Assembly: GCA_014706295.1 (NCBI GenBank)
Contig: JACSVZ010000015.1
Coordinates: forward strand, 58,215,535-58,279,534
Length of the DNA: 64,000 nt
From: Lycocorax pyrrhopterus obiensis
Taxonomy: Eukaryota; Chordata; Aves; Passeriformes; Paradisaeidae
Reading direction: 5' to 3'
Every line of letters starts with the position of its first letter. The stretch's first letter is position 1. The position numbers and the translations under genes are program-made. This document shows, in pieces, positions 23,640-37,871 of this stretch. The notes below the pieces were generated by a model, which saw nothing but the letters and a program-made list of their open reading frames with translations, ran no database searches and was not told the DNA's origin.

Positions 23640-26600
23640 AAATAACACAAAAAACCAGCAGTCTGATCATTCATCACAGCAACAAATTTTATAGGTTTCC
23701 TCCCCTGAATTCTTCCACAAATCAGTTGTTCAAGCACAGAACTGGAACCACAAATACTGTTTTTCAATTAACTTTGAAGACTTGAGAAGAACTAACACTG
23801 AATATTATGAGTTCAAACACAAAAATCCAACACAGTAAGATGAGTTATATCAATGAAAACTCAACTGCTACTACCTCAGTTTCCTTACTATTGGAATTTT
23901 ACTGCTACTGAAACAACCCTTGGGTTTATGTGCAGAAGGACTAGATTTCTCATATGACCTGAAGGAGAATGCTTTCCTACTCCTCAGTCTGCCTCTGGAG
24001 TGTTTCTGTATGGATTCCATTCTGTAAACCTGTTCTCTCCTAAAGCACTGATTCACACACTGCCAACCTTAACTGCAAACTGGAACGAAAGGCACTTACA
24101 AACCCAAGAGATGTATTTTTATAAAATATGTTGAAGAAATCTGACAGCATTGCAGAATACCAGGTCTTAATACAGCTCACTACACAAAAATAGTCACCCA
24201 GTCCGCCCCTTAGGCCTTCACTTCAGTGATCCCACAACATTCCACCCAGTCTTTTGAGCAGTGTTGTTGTTCAACTTTTGCCCCCACCCCAAAGAACAGT
24301 CTCCAAGGCTAAAAAGCAGCACTGACTTTGATGAAGTAGTTTTCATTCTTGCCAAGACAAACTGATTTAGCCAACCACAATCCACACTAGCACTTCCACA
24401 GGTCCTTGGAGATTAGCTATAGGAAAAGACATTAGGTCTGAATTACTGAATCCATTTTACGATGTTTCTAAAAAACTTATTTATTGTTTTCAAGTGTAAA
24501 ATTAACACTACTCTAAACACCTTTGAGTAGAAGAGAAAATAAATTAATTTCTTCTTCCAAGCTGGTTATACAATTTCCTTTAAGTATTTTCTTATGCTAA
24601 CTGAAATGAGCACCAGCCTGACATTTTTTGTTGGGTAGAGAGGTTAAATATTTGCATCTATGACAGGAACTGACATAGCTTTACATTGATCCAGTAGACA
24701 GACCCTCACATCATCTGCCTTAATACAAACCTGAAGGTAACTGAACCACCAATTCAGTATTTTAGACAAGGAAACCATTTTTGTAAGCTTTTGTGTATTT
24801 CAACATAACACTAGTCTTAAGTGTTTTCACATTCCTATCTGTTTTTATTAACTAAGAGCAAAAACAATTCAAATGACCAGCTCAAAACAAGTCAGTGCAG
24901 CATATAATTTAAACTCCTGTACATTTTTTTTCCTATAAGAGGGAAACCTCTTGACATATGATGCCTCAGGTACTGCAGACCTAAGAACTGGGCAGAGCAG
25001 ATGGAAAAGATAAATTTCACATTTCCACTCAACCCGTTGTATTGAAAAAACTACTGAAACAATGCAGGAGGCCTAAGAAGAAGCAACAGTATTTTATCAT
25101 TTCTGCTCAGCAAGTTTATTGAGTCTCAAGTTTTCTTGTCTCTATCTTCCGATTCACAAGAAAAATGACCCTGTTTCACTACTTGTCACTAATATTCAAA
25201 CCAAGAGCAAGAGCGGAACCTGGTGAAATAACTCAAAGTCTGGGTTAAGTCCAAAGAGCAGAAAGGGAAGCAAAAAGATTAATGTTGTAAGTTGTGAATC
25301 GTTTATGATTTTGAAGCCGATTTCTTCAGTTAAAAACTTGCCGTAAGATCCTGCCAGAGCCGAGGAAATCAACTCACTGTAACTGTAAGTAGGCAGTTTC
25401 CAATGGCAACTGCAAAAATTTTGTGCCGGATCCAAATTTTCATGTGAATCCCCTACATTTTAAAAAATTACATACTTACAGTCCACCCAAAAAAGCAAAT
25501 GTAACCTGGCCTCATTCAGCCTGCACAGAGAGACAACTGCTGTTGCTGCTCAGTGGTTGAGCATATTCCGACCATTCCAGTAGTTTTCCAACGGCAGCCT
25601 GAGTGGACTACTGAACTGAAGCAAATGACCTAGATTTATTGTATGGGATTACCACTTTCCACTTGGAGAATTTCCGAAAACCTAGAAGTTCTTCGGTTTT
25701 TGTTTAACAGCTGAGAGTGACTGCATTAGTTAAGCTGTCCTACTGATTATTTTTGTGTTTACCCACAGAGATATTAAAAAATATCTTTTCAACACTTCTG
25801 GGTGTTTTATTCCCTGTCCTCTAAATTTTCTAACTTCAAGCAAAAAGGAATTTTCTCCCAGATGTCTTTCTACCCCGCATGCTTTGGGGAATATATGGGA
25901 CAAGCTGTCTTTACACCTCCCCCTTATCACATCTTACTGAAACAAACAGAAATACCAGAAACATCCACAAGAAATCCTGTAGATAGTGATCAAAAACCAA
26001 ATCCAAGTTAACAGATGTTGAGAAGGAAACTTGAATACAGAAAGTTAAATCCCTACGGAAGAGGCTGCAGACACAAGTATCAAATTTTCATTATTTTTCT
26101 GGATTCACTTCTAGTATTTGCTATTAGTTTTGCCTGCAATATCCAACTGAGTTTCCGTTTTTAAAAAGATGAAAAAAAGGCTACTCAAAGAATTTCAGCA
26201 CGTTTCCCCTAAAAGACCCTCATCAGTTTATCAAAAAGGGGGTTCTGTTCTGAGGATAGTGTGTGTCTCTCCAGTTGGCATTTTGCAGCAAGTTCTACAA
26301 CCAGAGCAGACAGATGTAATGTACATGTAAAAATGGATATCTACTTTGCAATTCTCTACTCTAGGAGAAGCCTTAATTGCTAATGATAACACCAAAACTT
26401 GGTCTATAAAAGTTAAGAAAATGAATTATGAACCTGATGATGAATTTTGCCTGTCTTGATATGGTATCTAAAGTACTCTGAAAAGCTTTTAAAGCACTGC
26501 TACACTTATTCTGGCTTAAGCCAATAAAAAGGTGCTTAACAAGGCTTACTTTTCAGGTTTTGTTGGTAGTAAACAAGTATCTAGCTTACCCACCATAATC

Positions 26601-29600
26601 AAACGCAATCTGAAGTCCTTTGTCTCAGTCAAATGAATACAATTCCAGAAACAACTGCTAAATAAACTGAACTACTGAGCCATCTGTGCTTCAGTTGTAT
26701 CAGCATTTTGGGAGACAAACAAACCTGATACATGAGTTGTTCTGTTAGAACAGTAATGAACCAACTGTTTCCTAGCTACAGCTTCTAGAAGCTTGTGCTA
26801 CAATCCCAGCTTCAAAGATGTGCCAAACACACGTTTTATTGAAAACAGTTGTTCCCCCCTCCCCGAAATCCTTAATCTGTGCAAGACTTGAGTGAGAAAT
26901 AACATAACCCACTCACTACTTGCACTAGCAAGGGATGAAACAGGAATGAAGGGCCCAGTTGTGCAGCTTCTCTCAGCTCCTATGAATTTCGATTTTTAAG
27001 TTTGGTCCAAAAGCACTTGTTTCTTAGTTAGGCAACAGCTCAGAGTAATGGCAGCAACTAGTTCTGACACCATAAGCTGTTGCAGACAAAGGTATTGTAA
27101 GTCTCTGTTCAGATTACCTCTTTAATTGATGAATATTAATGCATGAAATACTCTAGATCACAAACTGAAACAGCCAATGATCAAACACTTTCCAAACTGT
27201 CTCTGCTTAGAAAGATTGTTAGAATTTGGAATTAAAGTTAAAATGCTTTAGTTAAAGCATTAGGACTCGCCTGTCAGACATGATACAGGGTGCACAAACA
27301 TCAATAAAAGCCTTTAACCATTAATTCTGAAAGAACTGCAGATCAATCTAACAACTTTATACCTTAAGTTGACATAAACCTTTACACTCGTGTACTCTAA
27401 AGTACACTTTAGAGAGGTGTGTTAAGTACTGCATCTACTGAACACAGTGCAACGTCCATTTTCATAGGCAACACTGGGCTGGCCTAAAAAGCTTGGATTT
27501 TTCATTCCAGAAGTGATTGCCCAGACTCTGTGTTTTACCACTGCATTTTGGACGATGTGATTTGGATGATACCTACTCTAAGGGTATACTAAGGAGAAGA
27601 TATTCCAGCTCACATGGGTGCAAGATGATTGCTAAACAGGAGCCATCAACCACACTTAAACTAAGAATCAGAGCAGTAATTGTCTCAGTAATTCAGTACT
27701 ATACCATAAGCAAACTGACAACAGACAACACTATGAAAACAGAAAAATCTATGAAACACCTGTTCCTACAGTTTCACACAAAATCAAGCTTAACATGTCA
27801 GAAATTGCTCCAAAAGTTAAGTAGCTGAGCAAAGGATCCCAGCCATTACCACACAGTCTGCACTGAGTTGTTAACTCTCAATTAAAACACTTTCAGTTTC
27901 TGGAAGAACCCACATCAAGTTCTGTATGAAACTGCTCAGGACATGTTTGTCCAAGGAATGAACAGGAAGTGGATGTTTTTGTTTGAGGCAAACACTCGGC
28001 GCCAGCTACTGAGTTTCAGTTTCAATAGATACCAGCTTGATATTTTGAATTCTCTGCATGATCTAAAGACACAATAATTAAAAAAAACCCACAACAATAA
28101 TAAATATGAATTCTCAAAGCTCAGGTTGTACTGTATCAGGAAGATATGACAGAATAAACAGGAAGATGAGTGTATCCACCAAAGATTATTGCTGTGGTTA
28201 AAAAAAACCTGAATTCAAGTGCTTTAATTGGGGCTCAGCACCATAAGCAGGAACTACTTCTCCAGAAAATGAAAAAAAGGTACGTCCAAGGCAAAATTAA
28301 GTGTTCTATTAAATCCAAAGCAATGAAGCGTAGCTTCTAAATAGGTTTTCCTTTAAGATTAACATGCATTATTTTCCTGTGCACATTGAATTTACATTTT
28401 CTTCATTCAGCAATGCATAAAAAGATATGAAATGTCAAAAGCAGCATTAATGAGTTCTAGAAGTTTTGTGCCTTAACGCAGAGTTTTGTTGACATGATGA
28501 AACAGTTGGTGATTGGAATAATGCAAAAACAAAACACGGAAGCAAAAAAACTTGATCAGAAAAGCTATTTTTACATCCATAAAATAAATGCTGCTTTCTA
28601 AGCAGTATATACTTAAAAACATATGCATTAACAACTACAGAATGGCTCCCTAAACCAATTAGACACACTTAGAATATTCAGCTTCACTGTAATACTTTCA
28701 TTAAAACTTCCAAATACTGCTATTGCACTTTTAAGTTTGAAATAATCCACCTACAAAAGTTAAGGTATTTTCTCCAGATTTCCAGGAATTACTGTTGAAA
28801 ATGCTTTAGTAAATACAGTCTACTAACTTGTCACAGGACAGGAACTAAAGACTGTATTTCATAGTATACTCTAATTAGAGGAATCTATTTTGAAAGTAAT
28901 TATATTTACTGTCATTATGCCCAAGATAAATTTAAATAACAGACAATTACTGTTTTTATCACAACCCAAATTCAAGTTTTTTAAACCTTGCTAAATATCC
29001 ACTACTTCAGCCAAGAAACAGTCAATAGTATTATTGAAGTTATTGAGAAGTCAGCAATCCAAGAAATAAAGATTCTCACAAATGCCTCACTTGAATACAA
29101 AGGATTCTGTTGTTTTTGTTGTGGATTTGTTTGGTTTTTTTTAATACAGGGCATACACAGAAATGCAGTTCTCACCTCTCAGGAACTCTCCTAACCTCTT
29201 TTTTATTTAAGGACTTGAAATCTTCTACTTTTAATTGCAATGCCTGAATCAAGCACTGGAAGTATTTTCGAACAAACAGAAAAATACTTTTTAAACATTT
29301 ATCGCCTATGGTATTTGCTTTCATAGTGTCATTAACAAATCAGTTTAAATGAGAGATGCTGATGGTAACTGTTCTATGGACAGCTCTCTATCTATTGTCT
29401 CAAATGGCCTAACAGCTCATCTTTCCTGCTTGAAGTTAATCACTAATTTATAGGCCACACGTGTGTTAAAAAGCAAGTTCATAAATGACGGGAGTTTGGG
29501 AAACAACAGTATCAGTCGTTCAACAGTAATTATCAAGACTTGATCTTAGCTTACCAGAAACTTTGAGCACACAATTTTGTTGTATAAACTGACTCAGAAC

Positions 29601-32600
29601 ATTCTTTGAACTTTGGCTGACAGTGTGACAGGGCAGTCTCCAGAACACCTATGTAGTGATGATTTGGTCTGCTCAGTTTATTAGCCACCGCGTGCAATTA
29701 CTGTCTTTGATTACCAAAGCGTGGCTGAAGGCTAAGTAAAATGATTTCACCATTTCCCTTCTGGCCTGTAATCAGCGAGGAAGGCAGCACTGTATATAAG
29801 CAAAGACAAAACTGTAGACCATATTCTAATCCTTGGTGCAGCAAGAAAGACACAAATTCTTTCCTTGGAGAAATGCAACGCCCTTGGCAGACAATGTATC
29901 TGAAATGAGCTACAGAATTACACTGCATAAGAAATACTAATAAAGACTGTAAAAATGGGCAAAGTGCTAAAAGCACCAAACCCCAACTCCCCCAAGCTAC
30001 TTCAAAGCCGTGTTCATGTGCATTACGAGTTTTCAAGACTATATTTTTCTTTCCTTTCCTACTCTCCCTCATCAGGATTTCAGTTGCTTTTGGGGAAACA
30101 AATTATTTGCTATCCTCATCTTTATTAAAAAGAGGGGGGAGAAAGTCCAAATAAAAAAATCCACAACCCAAAAAACCCACAAAACACACACGAGTACATT
30201 CCAATCCAACAGAGAATCAAGACGAGATCTGAAGCTTGTTCAATTCCAAGTCAAGACAGCAACACTACAGACACCAGTTCCTTAACCATTTAAATGAAAG
30301 TATCGTTTCCCTCCCCATCTCTAGCATGTGATTGTAGAATCTGCCATCACTGGTCCCAATCTACATAGGCTTTAACACCAGTATGCTATAAAAAGAAATC
30401 AATATCATACCCAGCATCCAATAAAGGTTTTAAACTCACTTTAATATGAGCTTTGCTGATTTGCACCTGCGCCTCCTCATAATGAGCTAAAGCAGAAAAA
30501 CATCTAATTGTTCAAAACTGCTTAAACTGCAACTTGTAAGAAAAACAACTGTTGTATAACCAACTGGTCAGTTATTGGCACTTATTAATTCCAGCTCATG
30601 CTTTTGTCCTAGCAATAGATCTGTCTATGGAAATGACAACTGCTTCTTTCCACAGAATTGTACTGGGAAATTCAACATTCATTTTGATACAGAGGGGACG
30701 AAAAATTAGGAATAACGTAACACAAACCTTCAACTCGAGAAGTGGGAAAATTAGGTAGAAAGAAGTAACTTTGCTCACGCTTTTGCATGGACACATTCAG
30801 AAGTTCAAACAAGCATAAACATAAAGCCATAAAAAACCCTGCTAAACTCAACTGATGCTGTACATAAAACTGCATCCATGACTTTAGCAATACAGCTGTA
30901 TACTTCCCTTAGTGTATCTTTCCTAAATTTTCTCTTCAGACCTTTGATCAGACATAAGAATTCTTGGACATGAGAACCCTGAGTCCACAATGTTCTCCTT
31001 GAACTTAAGTAGAATATTTGACCTTCAAGTCCTGGTATCTTACCAGCTAAGCCTATGGTCCTTCAGAAAAAGCACATGGCAGTTGTTTGGTCTATTGAGA
31101 CCTATCCAAAGGAATCCTTATTTATGCATTGGGACACTGCTGCAAGATCCATTCATTCAGTACTTTTTACTTACGTGGCCTGCATGAGTCACCAATGCCA
31201 TGGTACCCAAGCCAACATTCAATGCACGATCTTCACATCTAACACAACTTTCCACATGCTATTCCAAATGGATACAGATACATACCACAGCAGAATTTCT
31301 TCTCTTGGACTTTTACAAAGCTCAGCTTATCTCCTGTAAGCCTTCTTGCTGAAGTCAAAATTAACTAACTAAGCTAGGCTTGAAAAACAAGGATTCATTA
31401 AAGATAAAACTGGTATAAGAGAGAAAACTGTGGTTACAACAAGGGAGGGCAGAAAGAAGAAAAGCAGTAGTAGAAGTAAATATTTTCCTCACACCACTGA
31501 ATTCACTGATTGTTATTCATAACCTATTCCCAACTTCGACTGTCATACTTAGGAATGCATATGCTGTATACCACAAACTTGGAAAAACAGGATATATTTC
31601 AGAGATAAAATTTGCTTTCAATTTAGGAAACGGAATACATTAGCACATCAGCAAAAAAAAAAAAGTTTAAATTCAATGTTTTATTACAATCTGGTCTTAA
31701 TAACTCTCTCTACTTTTTGCAGCAAACACACATTAGGCACAGGACAAGTCAGCATGGTAAGAACAGCCCAGACAGAATCAAGTAAGGAAGTACTTAACTT
31801 GGGGTTTTTAAGCGTAGGAAGGTCAATTATGAATCACTTAGGCAATACGTTAAAGCCACCAAGATTTTCAGAGCACAGAAGTGAACTCAATGAACAAAAT
31901 CACCATAGCCTGACATCAACACCTCAAAGAAAATACTACATTTAGCAGTTCCAGATTCATGATCATTCAAATGATCACAGCTGGAATGAGCTCCATTTAC
32001 ATTTCAAATTGAAATGGCTGAAGAATCAGTTCTTATCTGTATCTTCACAAAAAGGACAGATTTGAGAATCCTGGGACGTTCATTCAGGCACTGAGTCACA
32101 CATTCCACCGCAATGCCAGGTTTGCAGGCAAGTTTGTTACTCCATGCTGTTCTTATAAACTACTTAAGAACTGATGCACAAACTATTAATATCTGTGAAT
32201 AATTCTTTGCCACATGTCCTCAGATTCTCTTGGATCAGACTGGGGAAATTAATTAGCCATCCTGAAGAGGTGGTTTTCAACAACCTCATTCATTTTATTG
32301 CACACATTACTAAGAAGTGGCAGCCGTGCTGGGTTTTTGTGAAAGTTTTTCTAGTACATTCCTGGGATTTTAGTTAAGAGAAACTCCACCATGAATATGG
32401 AAACTGCTAACAGCAGCTTACAGTAGCAAACGACTCTCTTGTTCCATAAAAGATAGATTCAGGTCATCATGTTCAAATTTGCGAAATGTAAATTGAACAC
32501 CAAGTTTAATTAGAACTAAGCAGTAAAACAAAATTATCTCTAGCAATCACACTTCAGCAGACTCAACAGTAATCAAGTGGAAAATAACAGAAGTCCTAGA

Positions 32601-34562
32601 ATCTCCAGATAAAGACAAACCCACATAGTAGAACTATTGGCATAATACTGGGGAGTTACAATACAGAGACATCCAAGAGGCCCCACAGGGAATAAGCTCA
32701 GCCCAGCAGCTCCCAGGTCAGGGCTAGCTCTGATATGCTCCTGGACAAATTAGTGAGGTATAGCTACCCTGCACTGTAATCCAGACAGGCTTTGAGGCTG
32801 TCACTCAAGAGCAGGAAACCTGTTACCCGACCAGAGGCAATCCAGGTATCAATGTAGCCATAACAATAATATGCACTTCAGCATTCAGCACGATGAGACA
32901 AGGTGTATTTCAATGTATCCGTGGTATGCTTTATCTGTAAATCAACTCATCCACCCATATATAGCAACCATTTAAGTAGTCCTTTTCATTTAGTTTGTAA
33001 CAAAGTGTAGAAGGCATTGGAACGGACACTGAAAAGAATAGAGGTTACCCCTCAAGAATTAAAAGCTATTTACTCCTACATGCTAATCTTTCTTCTTGCA
33101 GATATATATTGAAGTCTCTTCTCTTTTTCACAACACTTAACTATACCCCTGACTGCTGCTTCTATTTCAAAAAGGTTCTTCTAAACATTTTTTTTTATTT
33201 TAGCCTCTGCAGTTAGTTTAGCAGTAGTCAAGTTTTATGCATTTCTCAAGACATGTATTCAAACTTCATTATATCCCAAAGAACTGCAGCATCGCAGTTT
33301 TGTCAAGAACACATAGGTGGTTGCTGTTGTCCAGATGAGTTACCGGAGATCCTCCAGGAATTTGGTTTTGTTTGTTTCATTATTTAAAAAAAACAAGACC
33401 CCACACCAGAAATGCCTATTAGACCACTTTCTACAAACATCCATTTCACAGCCTACCATCACTTCAACCTCCCAGTCCTCTGAGCAGTAAAAATCTGGTG
33501 CTTTCAGTTTGGTTGCCTGTCCTATCTTCTTCTGGTATTAGGTTAGTTGATTTACCAAACTTAACTGTAAGCAGTGGTAGGTTTAGGAAACGATGTAAGG
33601 GATTAAAGCAGCTCATGAAGTGGGGAATTCTCAGTTAAGCTACGGGAGATGAAACTACTTCAGAACAAACGTTTATTGAAGCCTCTCCTACAAATCTAAG
33701 TTTATCTTGCCACAAATTTTATGCCTAGTGAATAACAGAAATTGTACTTAGCCTCAGAAATCTACTGCTGATTGGAACTGCTATGTGCACATGCTGACAG
33801 AGAAGTAAGTCCTTTCTAAGCAACTGCATAGTTTATCTAATTCTGCTGGGGAAGAAGGCTAAAGAAAAGGAAAAAGAGCTAACACCATTCATGTTAAGAA
33901 ATTCTGTAGGCTTAATATAACATGCTCTTCTTCTAACTAGTACTTTTTAACCCACTCTCTACCTTGAGGGAGGTAAATTCCTCTCAGCTGCGTGGGTCCT
34001 CCTCACCCATTAAACTGCACATTTGATTCATCTCTTCCCACGGAAGTTTCTGCTTTCTTGAGGAATTTTAAAAATTTGAGTGGATGTATGTGGGAAGAGT
34101 GCAGAATTCCTTCAATCCCTTAGATTCCTGTAGGCACCTCTGAAGCCAACATAAGCTGGCTATATTCAAAAGGAAGACATCAAAGAAAGCAAACAGTAAA
34201 AACTACTTTTTAATCTAGTCATCATAAAAATAGCTGACACTGTACTTAACTGTTGGCATAACACACTAGATACAGTATTTCAGGAGAAATTTACATTTAC
34301 CATAAAGAAAAAGTTGACACTGTTGCAAGTTGAGAAATGTAGATGCTAATATGATGTCTCTTACAAAAGCAGAAAGAAGTCTTACAAGCCTATTCAAACT
34401 ATAAAAATAATCTCCCATATTTTTATCAAATAGAAGCCAACAATATCTTCCAAACGCAGACTGGCAGCACTAAGATCTCTTTTGCTAAGCAACAAAGCAG
34501 TATCATTTGGCACTGCCTGTTTCATTGCCACCCCTCAGAACTACTCTTTCCATGACAGGTTT

Positions 34563-34592
34563 TTCTCCTGAAGAAAAGTGTCTTCAGGAGAA
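34563..34592. repeat. perfect inverted repeat, 11-bp arms, 8-nt loop
   Basis: TTCTCCTGAAG (34563-34573) is followed after AAAAGTGT by its exact reverse complement CTTCAGGAGAA (34582-34592). It lies in intron 1 of MTPN. The hairpin is short and may be chance in 64 kb, though the match is exact. Confidence 0.8.
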
Positions 34593-37371
34593 TGCAAGAT
34601 CCCTATGTAGAAATACATAAAATGCAAATGGAGACTCTTGCTTCTGTTGTTATATCCTTTCTTTGTCCAGGAACTGTTGAAGTGGCAGAAACATTCTCTT
34701 TCTTCCTGGTACTTACTAACCAAACCTCAGGTAAAAGAAAAAAAGAGATACTTATGACCCCAAAGACAGAACCTCCACAGCTTATTACATACAAGTGAAG
34801 AAAAGTCATGGCTGATTAAGAGTTCAACTCCTACAGTCCCACTGATAACATCCATTTATACTATTATTTTTAAAGCACCCAGGTTCATTTAGTTAGCATT
34901 TCAAGCCCTGCCATTCAGACATGAAACAAAACCAGAGGTCAAACTCTTCATATGGTAATTGGTGGCAAAACTGCAAGATTATAGTTAAAGGCTGTATTGT
35001 TTCCAAACAAATAATGAGGAAACAAGACTAGAACAAGAAACCAAACAAACGAGAAGTTGGGAAACAAAAGTTTCAGGAAGACAGACAAGGAAGAATTTTG
35101 TGAAGATGCAGACTGTAAGATATATGACTGCCTCCCCCATTACAGGGAGAGGAAATTTCTGCCACTGCAAAGTTTATATAAGTAAAATTCCTGAACATTA
35201 AATCATACGTAAGAGCAGGAAAGCAGCAGGGAGCAGAACCCATATAACTGATAAGGAAGAAAGTCAGAAAGAACATACAGCACAGAACAGATACTTTCCT
35301 GAGAACTCTAACTACCAAAGCATGATTTGCCTTCACATATTTCATTAATCTCAGAACTGAGAATGTGAAGTTCCAGCTGAGGCTTCTCCTACATTCAGAT
35401 GACTTACAGAGTTCTCTTGCCCCCCTTCAACGTACATTTCCTGTTGTACAGTAAAACATAAACTCATTCTTGTACTCTTTTCTTCCCTGAAGGTATCCAC
35501 CTCTATTTCATTTACCTTCCCAAGATTCACCTACCTGCACCTCTGTAAAACTTACAAAAAATTAGACAAAAAAAATTAACAAACCACTAGGAAGGATGAG
35601 GATCAACCAAAACTTGCTTATGTAAGTGTTGTTTCCACAGGAAACCAGGCTAAGAGTTTACTAGCCCACAGTCTGTCAAAGAAACAGAAAGGACTGAAAA
35701 CATTTGACTTCTTGTAGGTTGTTTAACAGCTGAAGACAGAACACATACTTCCAAGTGGGAGAAAAGTATGAATACGATTAGATCACAAACCAACAGAAAA
35801 TTCCAAGAGTTTATTCACCTTCTACATTACAAGCAGTTCTACCATGTAAGATTGCTCAAGGATTGCAGGCTTCTTTTACTCTAATCATCTAACCCCAGTG
35901 AGTATCTCTCTTTTAAGGATTTCTGCCTCATTAGTGCAGTCAGATGATAGCCTTCAGCCTCTTTACTACAGCAGCATCCAGGCTGGCTCAAGCCTCTTTC
36001 AGTAGCAGATGGAACCAAGTATTTGACTCTGTACTGAAGCAGATGAAGAGTGATCACATAAATCCATGTGCTACATGAGTTGCAGTGCCACTCAGGAAGA
36101 GTGGGAATACAAAAAAAAGCTTTCTAATTAGTACTGCAGTGAACTTGTAAATATAAACTGAACCAAGACAGTTACTGCCAAAGCTTTTGTCTCAGCAAAA
36201 GATACACAAGGATCCAGTAATCACTAGTGTGTAGTGAATTTTCTAGATACACATGGAAATCCTTTAAAAGCTGTAGGAAGAATCCAAATATGATAATGAC
36301 ATACTCTGCAAGTCCCCAAATCTGAGACGATATTAGACATACCAATGGATTACCCAACTTTATTACACAGACACAGGTACACAACCTTTAGCAAACAGCT
36401 GAAGTGGGATAATTACATTATTCCCAGCTATTTCCTCAAGAACTTTATAGACAGAACATGTGAGTGCACAGCCACTTTGATGCAAAGTCCAGAAGCTTAG
36501 CTGGAACTGTCAGAGAAGACTATTCAGGCTAAGCTGTTGGACTTTGTACTAAGGCAGCTGGAAGTACTTGCACACTTTTCTTTTTGCCAGGAGCACTACA
36601 AGTTTGTGAGTTGACAACTGGCGTAGAAAGGACTTAAATCACCACGGCAAGTTGTGTCAGCATGTGTCAAGCTCCCAAAGACAATCATTAACTTGATCGA
36701 AGATCTAAATAATTACAGGTAAATTATATGTACACCTCTGCTCTGGTGTAACAGTTCCCAGACAATATTCCTGAACAGTAAAGATTCACCGAAGCAGAAC
36801 GTTGCCCTTTTATGTACTTTTCCCACAAACCTCAGTGACAGGAGAAGGCAAATGAGGACAGAATGCAGCTTTCAAATACTGCCATGTACCTGAGGACTGC
36901 TCAACCATCACACAGGTGTCTGCTGTTCCTGCAGCACTCGCCCTAACTAGGTATCAACACACTCCCCAGAAGGTTAATGAATTAAGCCTCAGCACACCCG
37001 GTAGCTTAGCATCACCCTATTAAGGATGAGCCCTGAGGCACAGAGGGGAAGGATAACCAAACCGAGGCCACAAATCCACACGAGATCAGCGAGGCAGGAC
37101 AGGGATCTTGGCTGTCAATCCATTTAAGTTTCACGTACTGACACAGAATAACTCCACCGGCAGGCGCGAAGGGCGGCTGGGGGCAGGAGAGAAGGAGGAA
37201 GCCCAGGAACCGAGAGGCCCCGAGGAGGGGGAGGGGGGCCCCCAGCTCCGCACAGAGCTCGGCGAGCGCCCGTGCCCGTTCAGGCCGCGACTCCCGCCGC
37301 CCCGGCCCCATCCCGGGGGCTGCGCACACATCCCGCCCTCCTCCGTCCGCACCGCCGCCTCCTCCTCCTAC

Positions 37372-37443
37372 CTTGGCCACGTAGTCCTTCACCTCATCCA
37401 AGTCTCCGTTTTTGAGGGCCCACATGAACTCCTTGTCGGACAT
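37372..37443 (-). CDS. MTPN: MTPN coding exon 1 (start codon)
   Basis: First coding exon of myotrophin, 72 nt, residues 1-24: [20 protein letters not shown] then YVAK, ending exactly at a GTAGGA donor in phase 0. These residues form the N-terminal ankyrin unit (helix [15 protein letters not shown]). The start is the ATG at 37441-37443: it has G at -3, and it gives the family's standard 118 residues after splicing. The frame stays open upstream because the DNA is GC-rich, but the upstream translation is low-complexity Pro/Arg/Ala and is not conserved protein. Residue 2 is Ser where the mammalian protein has Cys. The gene is transcribed leftward from the CpG island. The initiator methionine is normally removed in this protein. 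Confidence 0.97.
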
Positions 37444-37552
37444 CGCGGCCGCCGGGCAGGGAGACGCGGACGGGCGAGGCGGCGAGAGGCCGGCGGCAGC
37501 TCCCGGGAGCGCGGGCGGCGGCGCGGGCGGCGGGAGCCCCTCCCCGGCTGCC

Positions 37553-37570
37553 GGGCGGGGCGGGGCGGGG
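37553..37570. promoter_or_regulatory. tandem GC boxes (Sp1-like)
   Basis: GGGCGGGGCGGGGCGGGG gives three overlapping GC boxes, 110-127 bp upstream of the MTPN start codon. A further GGGCGGGGCC lies at about 37610-37620. Such boxes commonly position TATA-less transcription starts. Confidence 0.7.
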
Positions 37571-37689
37571 CCGGGCACGGGGCAGCGCGGGAAGGCGCGC
37601 GGGCAGCGCGGGGCGGGGCCGGGCCGGGCACGAGGCAGCGCGGGCGGTCCCGCCGGGGCGAGGAGCGGCTTCTCTCTCGCGCGGCCGCG

Positions 37690-37696
37690 CTTCCGG
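37690..37696 (-). promoter_or_regulatory. ETS/GABP-like site
   Basis: CTTCCGG on the plus strand (CCGGAAG on the minus strand), followed by two more TTCC-type half motifs (ggttccggttccc). It matches the ETS core common in CpG-island promoters. Confidence 0.5.
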
Positions 37697-37758
37697 TTCC
37701 GGTTCCCGTGTCCGTCCGCCGCGACGCCCACGCGGGACCGCGGCACACGGGGCGAAGG

Positions 37759-37768
37759 GCGCATGCGC
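37759..37768. promoter_or_regulatory. NRF1-like palindrome 1
   Basis: GCGCATGCGC is the exact core of the NRF1 consensus, about 316 bp upstream of the MTPN start codon. A second copy lies 78 bp further upstream. Confidence 0.6.
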
Positions 37769-37836
37769 GCGCCGCGAGCGTCCCCGCGTTCCCCCAGATA
37801 CCGCGGGGGGAAAGAGGACGGGGAGGAGGGAGGGCT

Positions 37837-37846
37837 GCGCATGCGC
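37837..37846. promoter_or_regulatory. NRF1-like palindrome 2
   Basis: A second exact GCGCATGCGC, in the context CTGCGCATGCGCCCG, which fits the longer NRF1 consensus. Two exact copies 78 bp apart make chance less likely. Confidence 0.6.
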
Positions 37847-37871
37847 CCGCGGCACCGCCCGGCCCCCCGCG

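Larger units (their letters stand above)
15558..37371 (-). other. MTPN: MTPN intron 1 (21.8 kb)
   Basis: Bounded by a GTAGGA donor after exon 1 and a TTGAAG acceptor before exon 2, phase 0. It holds a tandem 20-bp duplication, a hAT-like terminus, several CR1 fragments (18170-18257, 22365-22696, 23185-23639), A-rich tracts and a short perfect hairpin (34563-34592). From 23640 to 37130 I see no gene, no exon with splice borders and no large repeat; the many small open frames there do not resemble any family. Confidence 0.9.
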
